From contig NZ_MBEQ01000092.1 in NCBI RefSeq assembly GCF_001954135.1, positions 1-36,628 on the forward strand: DNA of 36,628 nt, read 5' to 3'. This document shows, piece after piece, positions 7,656 through 16,583 of this stretch. Position 1 is the stretch's first letter; every line of letters starts with the position of its first letter. Made by a program: the position numbers and the translations under genes. The notes beneath the pieces were generated by a model. That model ran no database searches, was not told the DNA's origin, and worked only from the letters and a program-made list of their open reading frames with translations. This DNA comes from Mycobacterium sp. GA-1841. Its GTDB lineage: Bacteria > Actinomycetota > Actinomycetes > Mycobacteriales > Mycobacteriaceae.

Positions 7656-8525
7656 TCACCGTGGCGTGGTGCACACCGCTTTCACCGCAGCGTCGATCGC
7701 GGTGGCCGCGGTCCACTGCGCCTGGTCTGCCGGCTGGAACTTTGCAAGCTTGGCGGCATAGTTGTCCACGTATCTCGACTGAGCCCGCAGTAGACCGCTG
7801 AGGAGCGGGTCGGTGGCCTTGTCCGCCAGCCGGCGCAGTTCGGCAGATTCCTCGCGCATGACCGGGATGACGGCCATCGTGACGGATCGCTGTTTGGGTG
7901 CCCAGCGTGCGGCCGGCACCCGGTGATCCGTTTTGGCCCAGGCCCGCTGCTTGTTGTCGTAGCCGGCACTGGCCCGTTGCCACTGCCCGCAGACCGGGTC
8001 CGGCTTGGCTGCGGCGAAGGCCTGGGTGGGACGGGCACCGACGTGGTCGATTGCTGCCGAGGAAACAGGCTCGGCAGGAACGGCTTTGGTCGATGGCGGT
8101 GAAACCGGCGCGGAGGCAGTTTGCCCCTCCTCGTTGTTCGGCAGCGTGACTGCCAGAACACCACCGACGAGCAGCACGGCAGCGGTGGCAGCGCCGACGG
8201 CCTTCCATGTCCGCGCCCGTCTTGCCGCCAGACCGGCGCCCGAAGGCCACCGGCTGCCGCTGCCGAGGGCGACTTGGAACGCGGCGTCGGGACGGGCGCG
8301 CAGCTCGGCGACGGCCACTTCGACGGCCGCGGTCGGCGTACCCAGGTCGGTGAGCGCCTTGACGAACCGTGCGACCGACACGAGGTCGCGACTGTAGAGA
8401 TTCTCTGGTGGTTGTACCGCGGGCAGAAACCGCGCCACCAGGTCTTCCCGCAGCTGCGACGCCTGAGCGATCTCTGCCGCGGTGAGCCAATGCCCTGGAA
8501 TGTCTTCTGTGCCAATCCCCGTCAT
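7656..8525 (-). CDS. Membrane protein with MerR-like N-terminal domain
   Basis: This 289-residue protein has an unusual three-part layout. Residues about 13-80 (LTAAEIAQASQL...YSRDLVSVARFVKALTDLG) look like a MerR-type winged helix with its following helix. One membrane segment lies at about 108-128 (AVGAATAAVLLVGGVLAVTL). The C-terminal part of about 160 residues is mostly helical, with a Pro/Ser/Thr linker and cysteines in DPVCGQW and AVCTTPR that suggest an extracytoplasmic, disulfide-bonded domain. It could be a one-component membrane-bound regulator sensing outside signals, or a scaffold that has lost DNA binding. The ATG at 8525 was chosen over an in-frame upstream start because the HTH begins directly after it. 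Function is not established. Confidence 0.7.
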   Translation of the reverse strand: MTGIGTEDIPGHWLTAAEIAQASQLREDLVARFLPAVQPPENLYSRDLVSVARFVKALTDLGTPTAAVEVAVAELRARPDAAFQVALGSGSRWPSGAGLAARRARTWKAVGAATAAVLLVGGVLAVTLPNNEEGQTASAPVSPPSTKAVPAEPVSSAAIDHVGARPTQAFAAAKPDPVCGQWQRASAGYDNKQRAWAKTDHRVPAARWAPKQRSVTMAVIPVMREESAELRRLADKATDPLLSGLLRAQSRYVDNYAAKLAKFQPADQAQWTAATAIDAAVKAVCTTPR

Positions 8526-8882
8526 CAGGTGGTCCTTCCCCGCGCGCACCTCATGATTGGTACCGCACTTCGTCGACGCCCTGCAACCGCTCAGCACCTG
8601 ATCGACGCCACGTTGCGATCACAACTGGGCCACCGGCAGATCACGACCGCATCGATCGGGGCCTCGTCGGGATCTACTGGCAAACAACCATTCTCGTATC
8701 AAGGCGCGATGTAGACCACCACGCGGGAGAACAGCGAATGCCCTTGGTCGGTTCCCGGACGCGTGGTCGGCTGCCTCGAATGGGGCGGCGCCCGGCACCT
8801 GCCCGGCTGGGCTTGGCATGATGCGGAAACACTGCCGCGCGCAGTCCGTCTCGGTCATGCCTCTACTGAACGAAGGTGCGTA
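8526..8882. other. Divergent intergenic region (357 bp)
   Basis: This gap separates the membrane MerR-like gene from the alpha/beta hydrolase. It must hold both promoters, but no confident -35/-10 pair or inverted repeat was seen. Short open frames here have no ribosome site or recognisable protein features and were not called. Confidence 0.4.
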
Positions 8883-9734
8883 ATGGATCAGTACCGCCGC
8901 GGGGAATTCGTGTTCGACGTCATCGACGACGGCCCTTCCGACGGTCCGGTGGTGGTGTTACTGCACGGGTTCCCGCAGCAGAACACCAGTTGGCTGCCGA
9001 TCGTCTCGCTGCTCACTGCGCAGGGATTCCGGTGCCTGGCCCCCAATCAGCGCGGTTATTCACCCGGTGCCCGGCCGCTTCGCCGTCGGGACTATCGCGC
9101 ATACGAACTGGTGCAGGACACTCTCGCGCTGATCGACGCCAGTGGTGCCGACCGGGTGCATCTCGTCGGCCATGACTGGGGCGCGGCGGTCGCGTGGAGT
9201 GTGGCGGGTCATGCCCCAGAGCGGTTGGCCTCGCTGACCGCACTGTCCGTCCCGCACCCGATGGCGTTCCTGCGGTCTTTGCTCACCAGCCGTCAAGGCC
9301 TGGCGTCGTGGTACATGTACGTCAACCAAGTGCCGTGGTTGTCCGAACGGCTCATGCTCGGCCGCGACGGCAAGGGCGCGGCCGTCACCAAATCTCTGAT
9401 CCGTAGCGGACTCCCGCCTGAAGCCGCTGCCCGTGACACCCGGTCCATGATCGAACCCGGCGCGTTGACCGCCGCGCTGAACTGGTATCGGGCGATGCCG
9501 CTGAGCCGGTCGGGCCTCGGCTCGGCGCCGCCGAAGATCACGGTCCCGACGTTGTACGTCTGGAGCGACCGCGACATTGCAATCACCGCCAAGCCCGCGC
9601 ACGACACCGCCAAGTACGTCAGCGCTCCGTACCGGTTCGAGACGCTGACCGGTGCCTCGCACTGGCTGCCGGAGGAGAAACCGGCAGAGATCGCCGAGAT
9701 GGTGTTGCAGTGGTTCGCGGCGCACACACTCTGA
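8883..9734 (+). CDS. Alpha/beta hydrolase, epoxide-hydrolase-like
   Basis: This 283-residue enzyme has the full alpha/beta-hydrolase set. The oxyanion motif is HGFPQ (28-32). The nucleophile Asp98 lies in VGHDWGAA, an acid lies in WSDRD near 229-231, and the general base His260 lies in GASHWLP. An aspartate nucleophile with GHDWG indicates an epoxide hydrolase or haloalkane dehalogenase rather than an esterase. The NWYR motif at 200-203 supplies a Tyr typical of epoxide hydrolases. The likely reaction is opening of an epoxide to a diol in the cytosol. The ATG at 8883 has GAAGG upstream. It is followed at 107 bp by an MFS exporter on the same strand. Confidence 0.85.
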   Translation: MDQYRRGEFVFDVIDDGPSDGPVVVLLHGFPQQNTSWLPIVSLLTAQGFRCLAPNQRGYSPGARPLRRRDYRAYELVQDTLALIDASGADRVHLVGHDWGAAVAWSVAGHAPERLASLTALSVPHPMAFLRSLLTSRQGLASWYMYVNQVPWLSERLMLGRDGKGAAVTKSLIRSGLPPEAAARDTRSMIEPGALTAALNWYRAMPLSRSGLGSAPPKITVPTLYVWSDRDIAITAKPAHDTAKYVSAPYRFETLTGASHWLPEEKPAEIAEMVLQWFAAHTL

Positions 9735-9841
9735 GAAATTGACGTTTCCGGAGTGCGCGACGATGCACCCCATGTGGAGGCCGAGCGCGGACGACGACCA
9801 TAATCGACAAACATCCAGGTGAGCTGACGAGCGGAGTTCAA

Positions 9842-11308
9842 GTGGCGAGGACCGAGACCGACCGGTCCCCGTCCCCCGCTCCCCCACGGCAACCTCGCCC
9901 CGGCATGCTGATCGCCGGCTTGAGCCTGGTCGCGTTGACCGTCGCCGTCCTGCAAACCGCGGTGGTACCCATCCTCGGCATCATCGCCCAGCAGTTGCAC
10001 ACCTCGTCGGTAGCGGTCAGCTGGGCCGTCACCGCCAACCTCCTGGCCGCGGCGGCCTCGACCCCGTTGATCGGCCGGCTCGCCGACCTCTACAGCAAGA
10101 AACGCGTTCTGCTCGGTGTGCTGGTGGTCGTGCTGGCAGGTTCGGTGCTGGCCGCGGTCACCGCATCGGTACCGCTGCTGGTCGCGGCCCGCGTCCTGCA
10201 GGGCGCCTCATATGCGCTGTATCCCATCAGCATCGCGATCCTGCGCGAGGAACTCGCCGAAGAACGGCTCGTGGGGGCGATGTCCGTGTTGTCCGGAACT
10301 CTTGGGTTCGGCGGCGGGGTCGGCCTGGTGGTCACCGGTGTGCTGATGACCGGGGATGCGGGTTATCACCGCGTCTTCTGGCTCACCACGGCATTCACGG
10401 TCGTCGTCATCGCCGTCGCGGTCGCGGTGGTCCCCAACCGGCGGCCTGACGCCGGCGGTGCCATCGACTGGCTCGGCGCCGCCGGCCTGGCGATCGGATT
10501 GTCGGCGGTACTGCTGGCGCTTACCCAGGGCAACTCGTGGGGTTGGATTCACCCCGGCACCCTGGCTTTCCTGATCGGCGGCGTGGCCGTATTGATCGGC
10601 TGGTGGTGGTGGGAGCGACGGGCCGCCGATCCCCTGGTCTCGGCGGCCATGCTGGCCCGACGGCCCATCCTGTTGACCAATCTGGCCACGGTTCTGGTCG
10701 GCATGGGGTTGTACTTCGCTTTTCTCGGCCTCACCCAGTTCGTGCAGACGTCGCGCGAGGCCGCAGGGTACGGGTTCGGGGCCAGCGTGCTGAAGGCGAG
10801 CGTGTACTTCCTGCTTCCCGGCGCGCTCACCGGTTTCGTGGTGGCGCTGGTCAGCGGCCGCTACATCGACCGATACGGGGCTCGCAAAGTGCTGGTGGTC
10901 GCCGCGATCGCCGGCATCGCCGGGTTCGTCATGCTCGCGGTGGCGCACGACCGTCCCTGGCAGGTGGTGCTGGCCGGTGTCCTGGCCAACGCCTACATCA
11001 GTCTGGGATACGGTGCGTTGCCGGCGCTCGTCGTCAGCGAGGTCGACGCCACCGAGACCGGTATCGCCACGAGCATGAATGCCATCGCCCGCACCATCGG
11101 CAGCTCCGTGGCCGCCGCGATGGTGGCGGTGCTGCTCGGTCATCGGATGGTGCCGTCCGAGGTCAGCTTTGTGACGATCTTCGTCGCCGGCGCGCTGACC
11201 GCGGCGCTGGCGATGGCCCTCATCGCGGTGTCGCGAGCCCCCGACCGTCACGACGAGTCCGTCCAAAGCCGGTCTGAATCCCGTGCGATGAACCATGAGT
11301 GGGGTTGA
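9842..11308 (+). CDS. MFS multidrug exporter, DHA2 (14-TMS) family
   Basis: This 488-residue protein is a proton-coupled exporter of the EmrB/QacA type. About 14 hydrophobic helices can be traced. Motif A occurs in the first cytoplasmic loop (GRLADLYSKKRVL), and a conserved VARVLQGASYALYP segment follows helix 4. The N-terminus is a Pro/Arg-rich cytoplasmic tail. The GTG at 9842 is the best start, although its ribosome site is weak. Substrate cannot be inferred. No divergent regulator sits beside it, and it may be transcribed with the hydrolase upstream. Confidence 0.87.
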   Translation: MARTETDRSPSPAPPRQPRPGMLIAGLSLVALTVAVLQTAVVPILGIIAQQLHTSSVAVSWAVTANLLAAAASTPLIGRLADLYSKKRVLLGVLVVVLAGSVLAAVTASVPLLVAARVLQGASYALYPISIAILREELAEERLVGAMSVLSGTLGFGGGVGLVVTGVLMTGDAGYHRVFWLTTAFTVVVIAVAVAVVPNRRPDAGGAIDWLGAAGLAIGLSAVLLALTQGNSWGWIHPGTLAFLIGGVAVLIGWWWWERRAADPLVSAAMLARRPILLTNLATVLVGMGLYFAFLGLTQFVQTSREAAGYGFGASVLKASVYFLLPGALTGFVVALVSGRYIDRYGARKVLVVAAIAGIAGFVMLAVAHDRPWQVVLAGVLANAYISLGYGALPALVVSEVDATETGIATSMNAIARTIGSSVAAAMVAVLLGHRMVPSEVSFVTIFVAGALTAALAMALIAVSRAPDRHDESVQSRSESRAMNHEWG

Positions 11309-11533
11309 TCCGGAACCGCCCGTTTCGCGTCGAGGCGATCGGATCGCCTGCGAAACTTGAACCGCGTCGACCGCACGTTGTCGTCGGCCGCTGTGGAATC
11401 GCGCAGTACGAGCTGGGCGAAACGAAGGATTCCATTGTAGAACTGTTAATTCATTGCGGAATCGCTTGCGAAGGTCGGCCGAATCCGCGATTGTTTACCG
11501 ACAGCTCCCACGGCTGCACCTGAGGAGAGACCG

Positions 11534-12745
11534 CTGACCGGCCCAGACATCACCGCCGTCGACAACTCGACAGTCCACGACGACGCGCCACGCGGCAGTG
11601 GAACGCCCGTCATCGAGATCGACCACGTCACGAAACGGTTCGGTGATTATGTGGCCGTGGCCGATGCCGACTTCACCATCGCGTCCGGCGAGTTCTTCTC
11701 GATGCTGGGTCCGTCGGGCTGCGGCAAGACCACCACCCTGCGCATGATCGCCGGATTCGAGAGCCCGACCGAGGGCGCCATCCGCCTGGAAGGTGCCGAT
11801 GTCTCCCGGGTGCCCCCACACAAACGCAACGTCAACACGGTGTTTCAGCATTACGCGCTGTTTCCGCACATGACGGTGTGGGACAACGTCGCCTACGGCC
11901 CGCGCAGCCGCAAGAAGTCCGCCAGGAAAGACGCCGCCGAGATCAAACGCAGCGTCGACGAGCTGCTGGACATCGTGCGGCTCACCGACTTCGCCAAGCG
12001 CAAGCCGGGCCAGCTGTCCGGCGGACAGCAGCAGCGCGTGGCGTTGGCCCGTGCTCTGGTCAACTACCCCAGTGCCCTGTTGCTCGACGAGCCGCTGGGC
12101 GCACTCGATCTCAAACTGCGCCACGCGATGCAGTTCGAACTCAAACGCATCCAGCGCGAACTCGGCATCACGTTCGTCTACGTCACCCACGATCAGGAAG
12201 AAGCGCTCACCATGAGCGACCGGATCGCGGTGATGAACAACGGTAATGTCGAGCAGATCGGCACCCCGACCGAGATCTATGACCGGCCGGCCACGGTGTT
12301 CGTGGCGAGCTTCATCGGGCAGGCCAACCTGTGGGCGGGCTGGCAGACCGGCCGGGTCAACCGCGACTTCGTCGAGATCGAGGTGCTCGGCACCACGCTC
12401 AAGGCCAAGCCGGGCGATACCACGATCGAGGCCGGCGGCCACGCCACCCTGATGGTGCGACCCGAACGCGTGCGGGTGTCCACGGATCCGCCTGGTACCG
12501 CCGACGTCGTATCGGTGCCCGGCACCGTCAAGGACCTGACTTTCCAGGGTCCGGTGGTGCGGCTCGCGGTGGCCGCACCGGATGATTCGACGATCATCGC
12601 CCACGTCGGTCCCGAGCAGGACCTGCCGCTGTTGCGCCCGGGAGACCCCGTGCATGTGAGCTGGTCACCGGAGGCGTCCCGCGTGCTGCCGGCCGCGGAC
12701 ATCCCCACCACCGAGGATCTCGAAGAGATGCTCGACGACACGTAA
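11534..12745 (+). CDS. potA: Spermidine/putrescine ABC transporter ATP-binding protein
   Basis: This ATPase drives the polyamine-type importer encoded with the next three genes. Motifs are Walker A GPSGCGKT at 59-66, signature LSGGQQQR at 161-168, Walker B LLLDEP at 182-187, a switch His in VTHDQEEA, and a C-terminal TOBE-like regulatory part. The first beta strand (VIEIDHVTKRFGDYVA) lies upstream of the first GTG (11651), so that start would destroy the fold. Between the in-frame stop at 11447 and 11651 there is no ATG, GTG or TTG. CTG at 11534, six nt after GGAG, gives a 403-residue protein of normal length. The CTG start is therefore the best call, unless the sequence has an error. Confidence 0.88.
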   Translation: MTGPDITAVDNSTVHDDAPRGSGTPVIEIDHVTKRFGDYVAVADADFTIASGEFFSMLGPSGCGKTTTLRMIAGFESPTEGAIRLEGADVSRVPPHKRNVNTVFQHYALFPHMTVWDNVAYGPRSRKKSARKDAAEIKRSVDELLDIVRLTDFAKRKPGQLSGGQQQRVALARALVNYPSALLLDEPLGALDLKLRHAMQFELKRIQRELGITFVYVTHDQEEALTMSDRIAVMNNGNVEQIGTPTEIYDRPATVFVASFIGQANLWAGWQTGRVNRDFVEIEVLGTTLKAKPGDTTIEAGGHATLMVRPERVRVSTDPPGTADVVSVPGTVKDLTFQGPVVRLAVAAPDDSTIIAHVGPEQDLPLLRPGDPVHVSWSPEASRVLPAADIPTTEDLEEMLDDT

Positions 12746-12800
12746 CCGCCGCCCGCCATTCCTCCTCGATGACAGCGCCCGACCCCACCGAAAGGCCGCC

Positions 12801-13985
12801 ATGCCCGAAAACACCGACCCGCGACTGCTTTCCGGAAACCGTACGTCGCGGCGCCGATTCCTCGGTGGCGGTGCCGCTGCCGCCGCCGCCCTGGCGTTGG
12901 GTCCGTCGATCCTGGCCGCGTGCGGTTCCGGAGAAGAATCCAGCGCCCCGTCCACTTCGGCCGAGCCCGACGACGGCGCACCGGCCAGCGGCTTGCTCAG
13001 GGTCTCCAACTGGCCGCTGTACATGGCGCCCGGGTTCGTCGAGGCGTTTCAGAAAGCATCCGGCCTGCAGGTCGACTACAAGGAAGACTTCAACGACAAC
13101 GAGCAGTGGTTCGCCAAGGTCAAGGAGCCGTTGTCGCGCAAACAGGACATCGGTTCCGATCTCGTGGTTCCCACGGAGTTCATGGCCGCACGCATCTTGA
13201 ACCTGCACTGGCTCAACGAGATCCGTGACTCACGGGTGCCCAACAAGAACAACCTGCGGCCTGATCTGCTGAACTCGAAGATCGATCCGGGTCGCAAGTT
13301 CATCGCACCGTTCATGTCGGGCATGGTGGGTCTGGCCTACAACAAAGCTGCCACCGGCCGTCCCATCACCAAGATCGAGGATCTTTGGGACCCGGCGTTC
13401 AAGGGGCGGGTGAGCCTGCTGTCTGATCTGCAGGACGGTGTCGGCATGGTGATGCTCGCGCAGGGCAATTCGCCCGAGGACCCCACCACCGATGGGGTCA
13501 AGAAGGCCGTCGACACGATCCGGGAGAACAAGGACAGGGGCCAGATCCGCAAGTTCACCGGCAACGATTACGCCGAGGAGCTGGCCGCGGGCAATGTGGT
13601 TGTCGCACAGGCGTATTCAGGTGACGCTGTACAGCTCAAGGCGGACAATCCCGATATCGAGTTCATCGTGCCCGAGGCCGGAGGGACCTGGTTCATCGAC
13701 ACCATGGTGATCCCGTACACCACGCAGAACCAGAAGGCCGCCGAGGCGTGGATCGACTACATCTACGATCGGGCCAATTACGCCAAGCTGATCGCCACCA
13801 CGCAGTTCGTCCCAGTGCTCTCGGACATGACCGACGAACTGGCCAAGATCGATCCCGCGATCGCCGGCAATCAACTGATCAACCCGCCGGCCGCGATGCT
13901 GGAGAACCTCAAGTCGTGGGCAGCGCTGACCGACGAGCAGACCCAGGAGTTCAACGAGCTCTATGCCGCAGTGACCGGGGGCTGA
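12801..13985 (+). CDS. potD: Spermidine/putrescine-binding lipoprotein
   Basis: This 394-residue extracytoplasmic binding protein has a twin-arginine signal (TSRRRFLGGG at 15-24) followed by a lipobox with Cys41 in ILAACGSG. It is therefore predicted to be Tat-exported and lipidated. The mature part has the PotD/PotF fold: LLRVSNWPLYMAPGFVEAF, then KEDFNDNEQWFAKV, GLAYNK, and VPEAGGTWFIDTMVIP late in the protein. The substrate could be spermidine, putrescine or another cationic amine, and the exact ligand cannot be read. It lies 55 bp after potA and 4 bp before potB. A GAAAGG ribosome site precedes the ATG. Confidence 0.9.
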   Translation: MPENTDPRLLSGNRTSRRRFLGGGAAAAAALALGPSILAACGSGEESSAPSTSAEPDDGAPASGLLRVSNWPLYMAPGFVEAFQKASGLQVDYKEDFNDNEQWFAKVKEPLSRKQDIGSDLVVPTEFMAARILNLHWLNEIRDSRVPNKNNLRPDLLNSKIDPGRKFIAPFMSGMVGLAYNKAATGRPITKIEDLWDPAFKGRVSLLSDLQDGVGMVMLAQGNSPEDPTTDGVKKAVDTIRENKDRGQIRKFTGNDYAEELAAGNVVVAQAYSGDAVQLKADNPDIEFIVPEAGGTWFIDTMVIPYTTQNQKAAEAWIDYIYDRANYAKLIATTQFVPVLSDMTDELAKIDPAIAGNQLINPPAAMLENLKSWAALTDEQTQEFNELYAAVTGG

Positions 13986-13989
13986 CCGG

Positions 13990-14865
13990 GTGGCAGGCGT
14001 AGCCATCAGCGGCCGGCGTCGAAGCCGGATCGCTCCGTATCTGATGATCCTGCCGGCATTGGCATACCTGGGTGTCTTCTTCGTGGTGCCGTTCGTCTCG
14101 CTGGCGCGGACCTCTCTGTCCACCTCGGGTGGGTCGATCTACCTGCCGACATTGACCTTCGACTGGAATTTCGGGAACTACGCCGACGCGTTCAGTCACT
14201 ACCAGGATCAGATCGTGCGGTCTTTCGGCTACGCCCTGGCCGCTACCGTGCTGTGTGCGGTGTTGGCCTTTCCGCTGGCCTACGTGATCGCCTTCAAGGC
14301 CGGTCGGTACAAGAACCTGATCCTCGGGCTGGTCATCCTGCCGTTCTTCGTCACATTCCTGATCAGGACATTGGCCTGGAAGACCATCCTGGCCGACGAC
14401 GGATTGGTGGTGAGCGTGCTCGGCTCGATCGGGTTGTTGCCCAGTGAGGGTCGGCTGCTCTCGACGAGCTGGGCGGTGATCGGTGGGCTGACCTACAACT
14501 GGATCATCTTCATGATCCTGCCGCTCTACGTCAGCCTGGAGAAGATCGATCCCCGGCTGATCGAGGCGTCCAAGGACCTGTACTCCTCGAATCGCCGGAG
14601 TTTCACGAAAGTGATTCTGCCGCTGTCGATGCCGGGTGTCCTGGCGGGAAGCATGCTGGTGTTCATTCCCGCGGTCGGCGACTTCATCAATGCCGATTAC
14701 CTGGGCAGCACGCAGACCACGATGATCGGCAACGTCATCCAGAAGCAGTTCCTGGTGGTCAAGGACTATCCCGCGGCCGCGGCACTGAGCATGGTCCTGA
14801 TGGGCATCATCCTGATCGGCGTGCTGCTCTACACCCGGGCGCTGGGAACGGAGGATCTGGTGTGA
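13990..14865 (+). CDS. potB: Spermidine/putrescine ABC transporter permease
   Basis: This 291-residue inner-membrane permease of the PotB type has about six transmembrane helices. The ATPase-contact (EAA-type) loop reads LIEASKDLYSSNRRSFTKVILPLSMPGV. Together with PotC it forms the channel of the importer. The GTG at 13990 lies 4 nt after the potD stop, and the stop overlaps the GTG of potC (GTGA), so translation is coupled. No anomaly was seen. Confidence 0.9.
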   Translation: MAGVAISGRRRSRIAPYLMILPALAYLGVFFVVPFVSLARTSLSTSGGSIYLPTLTFDWNFGNYADAFSHYQDQIVRSFGYALAATVLCAVLAFPLAYVIAFKAGRYKNLILGLVILPFFVTFLIRTLAWKTILADDGLVVSVLGSIGLLPSEGRLLSTSWAVIGGLTYNWIIFMILPLYVSLEKIDPRLIEASKDLYSSNRRSFTKVILPLSMPGVLAGSMLVFIPAVGDFINADYLGSTQTTMIGNVIQKQFLVVKDYPAAAALSMVLMGIILIGVLLYTRALGTEDLV

Positions 14866-15707
14866 GGGCCACCGCGATCGATTCCGCGATCAACCCGCCG
14901 GAACCCAAGGCCGTCAAGGGATCACCGAAATGGGGTGACCTGGTGCTGCGGCTGGTGGCCGGGTTGGTGTTGTTGTACCTGTTCCTGCCGATCGTCGTGA
15001 TCGTGCTGTTCTCGTTCAACAATCCCTCGGGCAAGTTCAACTACACCTGGCAGGGTTTCACCCTCGACAACTGGGCGCACCCATTCAAATATCCGGCGTT
15101 GACCGAGGCACTGAAGCTGAGCCTGAACGTCGCCGCGGTGTCCACAGCAGTCGCCCTGGTGCTCGGCACCCTGGTGGCCATCGCCCTGGTGCGCCAACGG
15201 TTCCGCGGTCAGAAGGCCGTCGACACCTTCCTGGTCCTGCCACTGACCGCGCCCGAGGTGGTCATGGGCGCATCGTTGTTGACGCTGTTCCTGGATCTGG
15301 GCTGGGCGACGGGTTACCCCACGATCGTGTTGGCCCACATCGCGTTCCAGGTCAGCTTCATCGCACTGACGGTACGGGCACGGGTCCGTGGCTTCGACTG
15401 GACCCTCGAGGATGCCTCGATGGATCTCGGGGCGAGCCCCACCCGGACGTTCTTCAGGGTCACTCTGCCGCTGATCGTTCCGGGAATCGTGGCCGCGGCG
15501 ATGTTGTCGTTCGCGCTGTCGCTCGACGACTTCATCATCACCTACTTTGTCAGCGGCTCGAGCGTCACGTATCCGCTGTACGTCAACGCGGCGGTCAAGG
15601 CCGCCGTCCCGCCTCAGATCAATGTGCTGGCCACGGCGATCCTTGTGGTGAGTTTGGTATTGCTGATGGCCGGAACCCTGTACCGGCGCAAACGTATCGA
15701 CGCCTGA
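14862..15707 (+). CDS. potC: Spermidine/putrescine ABC transporter permease
   Basis: This 281-residue permease of the PotC type has six predicted helices and an ATPase-contact loop reading LEDASMDLGASPTRTFFRVTLPLIVPGI. A SLDDFIITYFVSG segment follows, as in PotC and related permeases. The GTG start overlaps the potB stop. It is the last gene of the pot operon and converges with the EamA transporter gene, with 3 bp between the stop codons. Confidence 0.9.
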   Translation: MRATAIDSAINPPEPKAVKGSPKWGDLVLRLVAGLVLLYLFLPIVVIVLFSFNNPSGKFNYTWQGFTLDNWAHPFKYPALTEALKLSLNVAAVSTAVALVLGTLVAIALVRQRFRGQKAVDTFLVLPLTAPEVVMGASLLTLFLDLGWATGYPTIVLAHIAFQVSFIALTVRARVRGFDWTLEDASMDLGASPTRTFFRVTLPLIVPGIVAAAMLSFALSLDDFIITYFVSGSSVTYPLYVNAAVKAAVPPQINVLATAILVVSLVLLMAGTLYRRKRIDA

Positions 15708-15710
15708 GCG

Positions 15711-16583
15711 TCAGCCGACTTCGGCCGGCACCGGCCTGGCACGGGCTCCGGTGCGGGCGGCGCCGATACCGGCAGCCACCACGAGAAAGATGCCGATCAC
15801 GGCGAGCTCAGCCGGAACCTGCCGCAGTAGGACCAGGCCGACGAGCATGGCGAAGGCGGGTTCGAGGGCCATCAACGTGCCGAACGCGGTGGTGCTCAGG
15901 AAGCGCAGCGCGGTCATTTCCAGGGCGAACGGCACGACCGGCAGCAGGATCGCCAGCCCCACCCCGATCAGCAGCAACTGCGGGGTCAGTTTGCCGAAGA
16001 CCGACGGTCCGACGGTCGCGGTGGCGACCAAGGCAGCGACGGGCATGGACACCGCCAGGCCTTTGATCCCGGCCACTTCATCACCCACCCGTTGGGTCAG
16101 CAGGATGTAGCACGCCCAGCACAGTGCGGCGCCCAGCGCGTAGAGCACACCGATCGGGTCGACGTCGCCGGTCCAGGGTTCGGTGAGCAGCACGACGCCC
16201 GCCGCCGCCAGCCCCGGCCACACCACCCTGCTTTGGCCCCGGCCGTGCGCCACCGCGACCCCGAGCGGGCCGAGGAATTCCAGCGCGCTGGCGGTGCCGA
16301 GCGGTATTCGCGACAGCGCGGCCATGAACAGGATGGTCACCCCGGCGGTCACCACGCCCAACGTGACACAGGTCCAAAAGGCCGATTTGGTGAAGGCCGA
16401 CGGACGCGGCCGCACGATCACCAAGATCAGGACCGCAGCCCAGGCGAGGCGCAGCCACGCGGCGCCTTCGGCGCCGATGTCGTCGATCAATCCGACCGCA
16501 ACCGCCAGTCCGATCTGCACGCACAGCATCGACGCCACGGCCATCAGCGCGCCGGTGCGTGCCGGGTGCCGGGCCTCGATCAA
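15711..16583 (-). CDS. EamA/DMT transporter, RhtA-like exporter
   Basis: This 290-residue protein has about ten transmembrane helices in two EamA repeats. It resembles RhtA-type exporters of threonine, homoserine or related metabolites, with TASALEFLGPLGVAVA and ALEPAFAMLVGLVLL as the characteristic segments. The start is TTG at 16583, which overlaps the TetR stop (TTGA), so the two genes are translationally coupled. Pairing with a repressor suggests efflux of a compound sensed by that TetR protein, possibly a substrate or product of the divergent oxygenase. That is inference. Confidence 0.85.
   Translation of the reverse strand: MIEARHPARTGALMAVASMLCVQIGLAVAVGLIDDIGAEGAAWLRLAWAAVLILVIVRPRPSAFTKSAFWTCVTLGVVTAGVTILFMAALSRIPLGTASALEFLGPLGVAVAHGRGQSRVVWPGLAAAGVVLLTEPWTGDVDPIGVLYALGAALCWACYILLTQRVGDEVAGIKGLAVSMPVAALVATATVGPSVFGKLTPQLLLIGVGLAILLPVVPFALEMTALRFLSTTAFGTLMALEPAFAMLVGLVLLRQVPAELAVIGIFLVVAAGIGAARTGARARPVPAEVG

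Noticed and set aside
8619..8858. Small minus-strand ORF in the 8.5-8.9 kb gap
   Set aside because: No ribosome site, no signal or domain; ordinary high-GC open frame.
11651..11653. GTG start for potA
   Set aside because: It would remove the first beta strand of the ATPase before Walker A.
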